Shown here piece by piece: positions 24,748 to 34,009 of a stretch of DNA of 64,000 bases. Position 1 is the first letter of the stretch. The number at the start of each line of letters is the position of its first letter. The notes under the pieces are model-generated. The model saw only the letters and a list, made by a program, of their open reading frames with translations. It ran no database searches and was not told the DNA's origin. Made by a program: the position numbers and the translations under genes. The stretch is taken from contig WHUX01000157.1 of the NCBI GenBank assembly GCA_015179025.1, forward strand, positions 62,001-126,000, read 5' to 3'. This DNA comes from Terfezia claveryi. Taxonomy: Eukaryota; Ascomycota; Pezizomycetes; Pezizales; Pezizaceae.

Positions 24748-27197
24748 TGGTGCCGGCAGTCTAGAGGGTACCATTCTTGGCAAAATGGGTAATTCGTCCT
24801 GAGCCTTAGTCATCACGGGTTTATTTTTTTATTTATTTTGTGTGACGTGAATAGATTGCCAACCACACCAAACAATGCCTCCGATCAGTAAAAAGAGAAA
24901 AGTGTATATCGCTTCCACCGTGAAAGCCTGCCAAGCACGTAAAACTCAAAGAGTACCTAATGATTATAGTGATATACAACTTCACATCGACCATGACAGT
25001 GAAGAGGAGGACTCGGAGCTACGAGTTGAGGAGGAACTAGTTATAGAAGGCGATGCTTTGGCACACTTGATGGCTATAGCTAGTAGAGACTTGGACTCAC
25101 TGGCATCGGAAGAACCTAATTTCAAATACCAGCGAGGGGTTCGGCAGTCTCGTAAAGCATTATACCTGGCTCGAAAAAAGCAAGCCGATTTACAGTATGC
25201 AGCTGCTAATACAGTAAAAATTATGGAGTTCTTTACATCAAAAGCCACTGTCAATACCGACCCTATCAACACTGACTCAGTAACTTGCAATCAATTGCAG
25301 TTAGCTATAGATGACCTTAAAGCTCTACTTCATTCAAAACGTGTGCCTATAGGTCAGAATTTCAATCGTCACAACACGGTCCTTTTATTTCTACAGCTTC
25401 AACTTCGGAAACCCCAAGAGAGTCAGAAATCACTATCATTACTTCTTGCGGAGGCTTGTAGTTGTAGTGAAAAAATGGCACGACGGATACGGACTTGGAC
25501 AGATTCCTGGATTTCTTCTCGATATATTAGAGTCGGAATGCGAAGCAACTTCTCTAAAGTTTCAAGCTGGTTAACTGATAAGGGAGTCCTCCTTACTATA
25601 CGGGAGTATATTGCAGCTGTTGGTGAGAAATTAACCTCGCATAGGCTGGCTAAAGCTGTGAATGAGTATCTAAAAGAGGAGAATATTATTGGTGGGGCAG
25701 AGGATTGGAAGCATTCAATTTCTGAGCGGACTGCTCGGATATGGCTAAATACACTTGGATTTCAATAGAAGGATATTCGAAAGGGAGTATATGTGGATGG
25801 CTATGAGCGGGATGATGTTGTTGCATATCGACAAAATATATTCCTTCTATAGATTGAAGAAATACAATCATCATTACAAACGTAGGATGAAGATAGTAAC
25901 ATTATTCCAACATGCTTACCTCTGGGAGAGAAAGAGTAGATCCTTGTTACTCATGATGAATCAATATTCAATACAAATGATGGAAAGCGGCAGATGTGGG
26001 TCAAAGATGATGCATACCCCCTACGAAAGAAAGGACTGGGAAAAGGAATCATGATCTCAAAGTTTATGACTCCGCGTGGTCGACTAGCAGTACCCTCTGA
26101 TATCTATGCTGAAGATCTTCCTCATGGTCAAGCAACTGAATTCCTTGAATATGGCCAGGACAATTGGTGGACAGGAGAGAAAATGGTTGAATATGTGCGC
26201 AATATTGCTATTCCAATTTTTGAAAGAGCATACCCTGGCTGTCAAGCAGTATTCCTATTTGACAATGCCTCTAATCATGCTGCATTTGCTCCAGATACCT
26301 TAGTAGCCACAAATATCAATTTGAGGCCCAGTGGAAAGCAGCCAGTGATGCAGGACGGATTCATACACTCTCAACAATGTCCGCAGCCTATGGTCTTTCC
26401 TGAGAATTACTCAAATCCAGCACTTCGTGGAAAGCCGAAAGGAATAAAGCAAGTACTTCTTGAGAGAGGGCTTTGGCAGAATGGTATGCGCCTTGATTGT
26501 AAGCCAAGGTGTCAAACTCAGGCTAGCGTGGACTGCTGTGCACGACAATGCTTACAAAATCAGCGAGACTTTCAAGAGCAACAGGGATACCTGCAAGAAG
26601 TGATTGAAGCTAAGGGGCATCGAGTGATTTTTTATCCTAAATTTCACTGTGAGTTAAACTTCATTGAATTCTTCTGGGGAGCGGCAAAGAGATATGCTCG
26701 TGAGAATTATGAATATTCTCTCCAAGAGTTACAGGATACTATACCTCATGTACTTGAGTCCGTACCAGAGGTAACTATATGGCAATTTTATTAAAAGTGC
26801 CAATGGATGATGCAGGCATATCGTGATAGTTGCCAATATAGTACTATTTAAAGTTCAAAGATTATGTATACAAAAGCCATCGTAGAACTCATGTACTGAA
26901 TGGAGACTAGTCTAGCCCCCACATCATACATATATTTCCTATTTCGGTCATTTTAGTCTCTCTTGGCCTCTCTTGGCATGGGTAATTTATTGGCTCTCAC
27001 ATACAAAATGGTCTTTTCTTTTTACCTATCAACTCACTCATTTTTTATTTTTATTTTTTTTTACAACGTAATTATTGTTCTCCATAGCCAATACTATCGA
27101 TTTTACGTTAAAAATATTTGAGATCTGTCATGGTGGTGTTGTTGATACGTTAGTGGCACACCCCCTAAAAATGGTACCCTCTAGACTGCCGGCACCA
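24748..27197 (+). mobile_element. Tc1/mariner-type DNA transposon, full length with intact ends
   Basis: A perfect inverted repeat spans 24746-24775 and 27170-27199 (30 bases including the flanking TA). It begins TATGGTGCCGGCAGTCTAGA. Taking TA as the target duplication (24746-24747 and 27198-27199) gives an element of 2450 bases. The single gene inside is a DDE transposase on the plus strand. It lies only about a dozen bases from the right end of the 23939-24733 element. Intact ends with a stop-riddled gene mean it could be moved only by a transposase supplied from elsewhere. Confidence 0.93.
24875..26794 (+). pseudogene. DDE transposase of the Tc1/mariner element, broken by in-frame stops
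   Basis: One reading frame runs the full length from ATG at 24875. The first 297 codons (a basic, acidic-patched N-terminal half ending ISERTARIWLNTLGFQ) stop at TAG 25766-25768. The same frame then continues KDIRKGVYVDGYERDD with three more TAGs before THDESIFNTNDG (first catalytic Asp), FLFDNASNH (second Asp) and CELNFIEFFW (catalytic Glu), the DxxH...NxIExxW pattern of IS630/Tc1/mariner enzymes. It then reaches TAA at 26792-26794, and the frame runs on to about 26890 with plausible residues. No frameshift is needed anywhere. Every stop is a TAG or TAA that a single C-to-T at CpA on one strand or the other could make from CAG, CAA or TGG, the pattern left by repeat-induced point mutation. 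Confidence 0.9.
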
Positions 27198-27450
27198 TAG
27201 TTGCTACGGCTTCCTGCGTTCGTTTCCTGCCTACTCCTGCTTTGCCAACGACGCAATCGATTGCGACTTTTTAGAATCTTCAAGAAGCTGCTGAAGCGTA
27301 CTGGCATGAATATTCCACTGGTAAGTTAGACTGACCGACCCACGTTTTGTGACGGAACATTATATACTAACCAGACACTCTACAGATCTCGATGCGAGTA
27401 GGAAGGTTGTGGGCCAACATTGTTGGCCAAGGTTGCCATGGGTAGGAAGC

Positions 27451-27465
27451 TAGTCTGGTTGGCAC
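27451..27465 (-). repeat. Mini-insertion, 15 bases, perfect 9-base flanking repeat
   Basis: TAGTCTGGTTGGCAC sits between two GTAGGAAGC copies (27442-27450 and 27466-27474). One base further on a second copy, TAGTCTGGTTGGC (27476-27488), follows without its own duplication, and a degraded inverted copy (GTGCAACCAGACT) lies near 27533. Confidence 0.8.
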
Positions 27466-27715
27466 GTAGGAAGCGTAGTCTGGTTGGCGGTCCCTTATCT
27501 ATATCGTACATAGTTTAGCCTGCCCGGATTGTCGTGCAACCAGACTCACGAGTAATGAGTTTTAAAAAAATATAAATAAATAAATCTGTGCAGATCTCGA
27601 GCTGATTGTCAGCCGACAGACGACGTTTCTCAAGACATCCAACTGTGGCTGATATTATGGCAGGATCATTGGCTCCTAACCAACGAGGCGCAGCCCCAGA
27701 TGTCAATGGAACTCC

Positions 27716-27788
27716 TTTTTTTTATTATTTTTTTTTTTAAATATATATCATTACTCCTATTCGGTCTCAGTAAGGGGACCATGAGGAG
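27716..27788 (-). mobile_element. 73-base LINE 3' end with 11-base target duplication
   Basis: On the minus strand the insert reads CTCCTCATGGTCCCCTTACT, then GACCGAATAGGAGTA and an A-rich tail. AATGGAACTCC flanks it on both sides (27705-27715 and 27789-27799). It is a severely 5'-truncated copy of the same 3' end found at 44.3, 45.7 and 50.9 kb, which fits target-primed reverse transcription. Confidence 0.85.
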
Positions 27789-27923
27789 AATGGAACTCCG
27801 AGGCCCTCTGTTAGCCCTTTAAACCTTTTCGTCATGCCCTCGGTCACCCTTCGCGAACTTTTCGACCGACACTACAGAAACGCAATCTCAATCCCCTCCC
27901 ACCCGGATACCTCGATTTAAGGC

Positions 27924-28880
27924 TTGTCTTTATTAACTATTCTTTACAATGAAGGAGGGAGTATCTTGCACTGGGAAGTATCTTCTTCAAGAGCACTGGA
28001 GCAGGCTGCTAGCATAGAACATAATCCAAACGAGCTGATTCTAGTAGTTGAAGTACCAGATACCTCTTACGCTTTGTCCCGATATCTGCGAGGCACATCC
28101 TGCCTATTATCAGGAGTGTTTGTACAAACAATTTGTACACAAGAATTAAGTTGATTGCTACCCGAGCTAAGCAGCTGAAACGAACGTACGGGAGAAAATT
28201 TAAAGGCAGCTGTAGATCGACTGAGGATAAGCAGAGTTGCAAATAAGCAATTCTTTGACCGCAATTGCAGACGAAGAGTTGGAGATCTAGATGAACCGAA
28301 GGGTAATCCTGGGAAGGCCTTGGGTTGGATCGGTGGGAATGGAGGAGGACAATTGGGACGGCGGCAACTGTTACAGGGATGAATAGTGATGAGGTATGGT
28401 TCTGCGCTGTTCCAGTGAATCATAGGAGGACCCAGGATGAAGCCAAGTTCATGCACCTCATGGGAAACGACGAACGTCAATGATGCTCCCGGACAACATT
28501 AATTTGAGGATAATGTCGGGTATGAGAGAGAAAGGTAAGAATGTGGATAAGTATATTGCTAATGCAGATGATTTTTGTCGTGAAGGTATTTTGATAAGCA
28601 GTCTAAGGCGAGTGAGGTAAGGGAGGAAAAGAAATCACAAGAGTTGCGCAAATTCGGACGTTTTATAACAAGAAAGTGGGTAAGATAAAACCTGTGAATA
28701 AGCCCCAAAACTGGGGATTTAGTACTACTTTATAATAGTGTATTTTCAAGCAATGGTCTAGAAATGGATAACCTTAGGAAGTGGTATGGGCAACAAATCT
28801 ATTCATAAACGATTGAATCATATTAGATTCAAATGGAGTTGCAACTTTCAAGCGTTTGATTACGTTTGGGGGGCTTGAAG
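27924..28880 (+). pseudogene. Ty3/Gypsy polyprotein 3' end (integrase C-terminal region), decayed
   Basis: Allowing frame changes and stops, the plus strand gives ENLKAAVDRLRISRVANKQF followed by FDRNCRRR, then KWVR and GDLVLLYNSVFSS near 28700-28750. The order (basic helix with ANK.FDR, then GDLVLLYNS) matches the end of fungal Gypsy integrases after the catalytic core. No LTR is recognisable next to it. Confidence 0.6.
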
Positions 28881-29858
28881 CTCAAAGACCCCCGGGCCCC
28901 CCCGCCTTGGGTGAAAACCCACACTGAGCGCAAGGACCCGAGCAAGTGCACGAATAAAGAAGACCACCCCCTTGCGCAGACATAGTTTGCAGAACACGCC
29001 ATAATCTTATCTATGCCTTGAACATGAGTACGTGGATCAGAGGGTTGGTGAAGATAATCGGTCTGGACGCCCTTTAGCAGGGGGTAGTACTGTACTTTAC
29101 TTAAGCCGTTTCGAGCACCCGAACAGAACCGCAGACTCTGGCCGACAGTGCTTCTATACAGCATCGAAGGTTTATTATCGAATCCGATGACAAGATTATG
29201 GTGCAGAAGATGGTACCTGGGCAATACTAGAAGAACTTGCCTGTGAGGAGAGGCACTGGGAATTTCTTCAGAAATATCATACTAAGCCAGTCTATAAGAG
29301 CATCTTAGTTGATGCTTATGAGACGCATTTTCCTTTATTTTCCGACTGGTTTCAATGAACTGAGGTTTTAATGGTACATAACAATTGCATGAGACACAGA
29401 CCTTTAAGACATGGCCTTTTAATGCGGAATCAAAAGGATTATACTAGTATCGACGGCAGTTGATACTGGTTGGTTCACCACCCGCAGTATGGTTTACCCA
29501 AATTACATCTTGCTTAGTATTGACTATAGTGACTGACTCAGAGTGGGGAGTGGTACCATGTTCAAAAGCATAGTTACCCCGAGAAAGAACAATTCCCTGT
29601 GAAATGTGGGCATCACTCATGGTATGACTGGTGCACCCAGATTACATATCAATCGGTGAGGACGACGGCTCAGAGTGGGGAGTGATGTTACGAGTTCGAG
29701 TAACAAGAGCTCTCTAAATGCGTGTGGAGCGTATTTTCGCAACCGAGTCCCGACGCTGCACTGTAAGCTTGCTCCAGGTAAATGGCCTGATTAACGATTA
29801 GGGCTGCAGGACAGACCTCTATACAGATAGTAGAGGTTCGGGCCGGAACAGTAAGGAG

Positions 29859-30290
29859 TTGTGGAGCCGTTCGCAATACAAGACGCCTACCAAATGTACA
29901 AGGGGTATTGCGCATGCAATAAGCTGCCTTCGAATCGGAATCGTGGTCGATACACTATACGGTTCACCCCTCCCGGACGATCCGAGGATCCGTCTTGCTA
30001 TCAGTTCGGCGAATCGACCCATTATGGGTTGGCATAGTGAGCGCAAGTATGACGAGATCGATCCATATTGTGAGAAGTCAATCGGTAGATATCTTAAGAC
30101 TATCAAGCCGTATCGGGATAATGATTGGGAAGAATTCAAAAGGCAGCTCTTGAAATATTTTAGAAGTAGGGATTCTAAATTAAAGAAGATTACTGTTAAG
30201 GATTGTGTCTGAAATGAAGAAGGTGAATCCAAGTTCAGGGGATTATCATACATTCATTATTGAGTACAGTGAGAGGTTGAGAATCTTTTT
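29859..30290 (+). pseudogene. Gag fragment of a retroelement
   Basis: A plus-strand frame encodes KYDEIDPYCEKSIGRYLKTI then NDWEEFKRQLLKYFRSRDSK to a stop at 30210; another frame carries on with MKKVNPSSGDYHTFIIEYSE. The W..FK..LLK.F pattern followed by a coiled segment fits the capsid region of Gypsy-type gag. No zinc knuckle is seen. Assignment is by pattern only. Confidence 0.5.
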
Positions 30291-30817
30291 TTTGTTTAAT
30301 TTAAAATCCGATTGTATTGTTTGTTTTAAATACATAAATGGCATGCAGCCTTTCGTCTATGGCCTAGCATGACTCCTTTCGGCTGTGGCCTAGCATGACT
30401 CCCTTGCCTTTCCTCATTGATATCGGGCAAGGCGAGGATGAGCTCGCCTGTGCAGATCAAAAGACCAGGAAGTTCAACAGCAACGACGAGGTTATACGAG
30501 CGAGGAATCGTGAAGAGGGGAGATCGTGTATATTCGATAGTAACAACAGAGTTATCTAGAGATCGCTATAGTCCTAATGTTATGGTTCTAGTACTCTACA
30601 GAAAAGAAATCCTTATTCTTTTTCATCCTTTTCCAACTTTGCCCAATTAGTCCCTGGTTTCATACCATGTCCACCCAATTAGCCATTTTGGTGTTCCTGC
30701 ATTTCGGCTTATGCCATGTGAGAGTATTTCACACTCTACCCCCTGAAGATCATCGACGGGCTACATATTGCGGCTGCTCAACAAAAATCCACAAGCATCG
30801 CAGAATCTTTTACATTA

Positions 30818-31370
30818 ATGGGCCCACCTATTTTTCCCGCATCCGCTACTAAGAGTACTGCCAATTTCCGGTCTCGAACACCAGTCAATGGAGTCGTTGC
30901 CCACTTACATGTTGAAAGCCCAGCCTCTAGGGGAGGAAGCACTCCTCGTCCCAGGAATTCACAGACTACCATGCGCAGCAAGTTCGTATCTTCATCTTCT
31001 CATCGCTCTTCTATGTCGTCATTTGCATCTGAGTTGGATGAGAAATTCAGAATTAACGACGAGAACATCTCTCAACAACAACTGCAAAATGATCCCGGTA
31101 TTATCCAAGCAATTACCCAAACTATGATTGGAGAATATTTGTGGAAATACACGAGAACGGCTACCAAGAGTGGACTATCTACAAACAGGCATAGAAGATT
31201 TTCTGGGTACATCCGTACAGAAGGACATTGTATTGGAGAGAACAGGATCCTTCAACTGCCGGAAAACAAGAGCTTAGGGCTAAATCAGTATCAATTGAGT
31301 CTGTTCGTGTAATAACGGATGACAATCCAATGCCTCCTGGACTTCACAAAGGTTGGAGATGTTGCTGGAA
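30818..31370 (+). pseudogene. Num1/ApsA PH-domain fragment, frame-broken
   Basis: Num1 (ApsA in Aspergillus) is a cortical protein whose C-terminal PH domain binds the plasma membrane and anchors dynein for nuclear migration. The frame from 30818 encodes a Ser-rich linker (SHRSSMSSFASELDEKFRI), then IQAITQTMIGEYLWKYTR, the start of that PH domain, and RHRRF. The frame then breaks near 31200, and another frame resumes at 31228 with YWREQDPSTAGKQELRAKSV and VITDDNPMPPGLHK. The sequence diverges after 31365. Both ends lie in retroelement debris (gag pieces at 29.9-30.3 and 31.4-32.1 kb), so this is an isolated C-terminal piece, not a whole gene. It may have been captured or left by rearrangement. 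Confidence 0.75.
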
Positions 31371-31429
31371 AAACGAAGACTTGATGAGTGCAATAGGATT
31401 ACCTTGTTTTTGAGGGCATTTAAGATTCA

Positions 31430-32110
31430 AACTTGGGGTAAGCTTTGCAAAAAGTGTAAGATCGACTGAGACTAACTAGGAGAAATGAGATGTGTTCAAG
31501 CAAGCAGCACTCGATTGGTCAGATGACGAAGGCTTTCAGATGGTTTAACTCTTCCAGAAAGAAGAAGATGAATCAGAGTATGAAGTAGCAGTGCCTCCAG
31601 TCAAGATAGTAAAAAAAGAGAATTGACAGCAAGAAACTAAGAGGGAAACTCTGAAGAAGGGTGCAACCTCTGATCCCATGGATGAGAGAGTTAAACAGCT
31701 GAAGGAGCTGAAACTTCAACATGTCGAGGCTCAATGATAGGCAAGAGAGGAATTATTAAGGCGAGATTTGGAAATTGTGGAACTCAAGAGACTGGCTGCA
31801 TCGTAGGCAGGGGTGCATCGGCGAGACAAATATAAAGCGTTAAAGAAGGCTATCAAGTGAGGGGAGGTACATTATCATGGAAATTCTTAGTAGGATAAAA
31901 GGGAATAGGAGCGGAGATACGAATTCCCTATCCCGTTATGGGAGACGATAGCCAAGTCAACGAATGGCAGGAAGACTGGGTTAGAAAGGCATTGAACACT
32001 AAGGAGTCTAAAAGAAGCAAATAAAGTCAACTTCAAGTGCAATAATGCTTGATGCTCTAGTGCCTAAAGGCATGGTTGCAGAATGTAGGGAAGTAGATAG
32101 TGCGAAGATG
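31430..32110 (+). pseudogene. Stop-riddled gag-like coiled segment
   Basis: The plus strand shows QAALDWSDDEGFQMV, FQKEEDESEYEVAVPPVKIV, then a Lys/Glu-rich stretch (MDERVKQLKELKLQHVEAQ) with many TAG/TGA stops, then YEFPIPLWETIAKS. The style is that of a retroelement gag hinge and coiled coil. I could not find protease or reverse transcriptase after it. Confidence 0.4.
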
Positions 32111-32663
32111 CTGATGTATGGTCAACCGATAGTTTACGGGCATGTTCAAGCTCAGTGTAGTGCCCAAATGGTATACAATCAACAACAACGCTCCAAAATG
32201 AACTATTTTCATAATTAATTTACTTTGTTTATGCTAGTCTGAACCCTCGACTTTCCCTCTCTACAACCTTCTCCTCTCCAGCATTTCAATCACTACGGAG
32301 AGGTCTCCAATAGCTGGAGAAGCTCCAATACCATATAACCATACTACCAATATTCCTCTTTGGACTTCATAGATCGCTTCCATCTGGAGGGTTTGCCGGC
32401 CTCCCCTCGAGGTTGTTTTAACCTCCTAGCAACCATATGCTCACGATAAATCTCTGCCAGACTACTAACCTAGCTGCTCTAGATATTTCCGTTATCTAAT
32501 CCAACGTCTAGCGCATCTAATCTAGGATCTAGCCACCAGACTACTGCCCAACCTAGCACCCAATCCGCTAATTGCACTGGAATTCCAATACCTCACATCA
32601 TGATCACGGTGGTATGCTGGCTTTTCTCGAAGCATTTCAAATTACCAGCGTTAGCAGATCGGT

Positions 32664-32949
32664 TTTTTTTTTTTTTTTTTTTTGGAGTCTGTACGTCTAT
32701 GGAGCCTAAGGCTATGAGACGGCCCCGTTCCGCCCCTTTGAAGGTTTGGTTTCTCACGGGACAACAAGTTGCTTAAACGCCCTGCCTCCCAACCTAAGAA
32801 ATATACCCCTTCCTCCGCCACCACGCTCCTAACCAGCCCGTCCCCTAATAAATAAACTCCTCCGCCGCATACCGTGACTGCTATGGCAACCTTGGTGCAC
32901 GATACCCTTGGCCCCACCGTGACTGCGCACGATACCCTTGGCCCCACCG
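32664..32949 (-). mobile_element. Young retroposon with poly(A) and 14-base target duplication
   Basis: GTTAGCAGATCGGT occurs at 32650-32663 and again at 32950-32963, exactly bounding the insert. Directly after the left copy is an uninterrupted run of about 20 T, the poly(A) tail of a minus-strand insertion. The insert contains a nested duplication of a GGGGCCAAGGGTATCGTGC string. It has no tRNA-type B box and does not match the LINE 3' end seen elsewhere in the window. It could be a SINE of another family or a reverse-transcribed cellular RNA. Confidence 0.88.
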
Positions 32950-33184
32950 GTTAGCAGATCGGTGGTACTGAGGATGCTCTGGAGGAGAGTTTCGAGTTAG
33001 ATTGAGGTGGATCAAGGGGCATAATAGAGCTCTCGGAAGTACTTATTTGGGGAGTTCGTGCCGTAAATTGGGGCCCTCCAGTTTCGCCATTTTGCACATT
33101 CCGCCTTCAGCACCAGTGGCAGTGGTGATAGATGCTAGGTAAAGGTCTACTAATAATTATGGGCCCATTCGTGTAACATTCGGC

Positions 33185-33265
33185 CCAAAGAGGGGGTAGC
33201 TATCGGGGGGATAATAGGGGGCAGCTATCGGGGGATAATGGGGGGTAGCTTTTGGGGGGTGGTCC
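33185..33265. repeat. G-rich short tandem repeat
   Basis: About three copies of a 22-27-base unit containing GGTAGCTATCGGGGG and ATAATGGGG, inside the right part of the inverted-repeat element. Repeated G-tracts could fold as a quadruplex. Confidence 0.65.
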
Positions 33266-33515
33266 TTGAAGGGGGTTATTGGGGGTTCCAGAGCTATTGG
33301 AGACCTGTCCGTAGTGATTGAGAATGCTCTAGAGGGGCAGGTTACAGAGGGGAAGGTCCAGGGTTCAGACTAGCATAAACAAAGTGAATTAGTTAATTCT
33401 GAAAATAGTTCATTTTGGAGCGTTGTTGTTGTTTGTATACCATTTGGTCATATTGGGGGCTGCTGCCCTAGAGGCTGTTTTTACATGAATATGAATACCA
33501 GGGAATGGCCTTCTA

Positions 33516-33590
33516 CAGTTGAACCTAGCTGTAGCGGAACTCGTTACAGCGGAAACCTTGCTATAACGGACGGCCTCGGATGAGTTTTTA
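33516..33590. other. Possible left end of a pogo/Tigger-like element
   Basis: TA followed by CAGTTGAACCTAGCTGTAGC, then TACAGCGGAA and CTATAACGGACGG resembles the repeated CAGT.GAACCTCG.TATAACG terminal design of pogo-type elements. I found no matching right end, so this is probably a stranded terminus. Confidence 0.35.
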
Positions 33591-33975
33591 ATTTCCCACC
33601 TAAATTTCCTCATTATACCGGACTGTTGAAGAGCCGGACCGGAGTGGAGATTTATTGATCTGAAAACATAACTACACACAAATATACCTAGGTAAGCCGA
33701 ATCTACTTAGAAGGCCAAAAATCCCGAAGTTGCTTCTGGACCTTAGTAGTAGCTTGATAGTTGTTTTAAACCCTCCTGGTCCTGGCTCAACCATGCCGGA
33801 AACTTGAATTTGGCGCTGGGAATAAGGGAAAGAGAGTGTCGAAATGGAGAGACCTTGGAAAAATGTAGCAAGAGCTGCGAAATAGCTTCTGAAACAGTCG
33901 GTACCTTTGGAGGCACAGGTTCATCAACTGGTAGAATTTCTGATGTTGCTTTCCAGCCTGAATGGCCATGCTTCC

Positions 33976-34000
33976 TACGAGAGGTTGTGCAACCAGACTA
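33976..34000 (+). repeat. Mini-insertion, 25 bases, imperfect 9-base flanking repeat
   Basis: The block ends GTGCAACCAGACTA and begins TACGAGAGGTT. It lies between CATGCTTCC (33967-33975) and CATGCTTAT (34001-34009), seven of nine matching. Confidence 0.55.
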
Positions 34001-34009
34001 CATGCTTAT

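Larger units (their letters stand above)
32164..33447. mobile_element. 1.28-kb element bounded by long inverted repeats
   Basis: The left arm (32164 to about 32345) and the reverse complement of the right arm (about 33285-33447) match over about 165 bases: CCAAATGGTATACAA, CAACAACAACGCTCCAAAAT, TGAACTATTTTCA, TTTGTTTATGCTAGTCTGAA, then TCAATCACTACGGA and CCAATAGCT. The interior has no transposase and was itself hit by a retroposon (32664-32949). I see no clear target duplication. It may be a foldback-type element or two LTRs of one family in opposite orientation. Confidence 0.7.
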
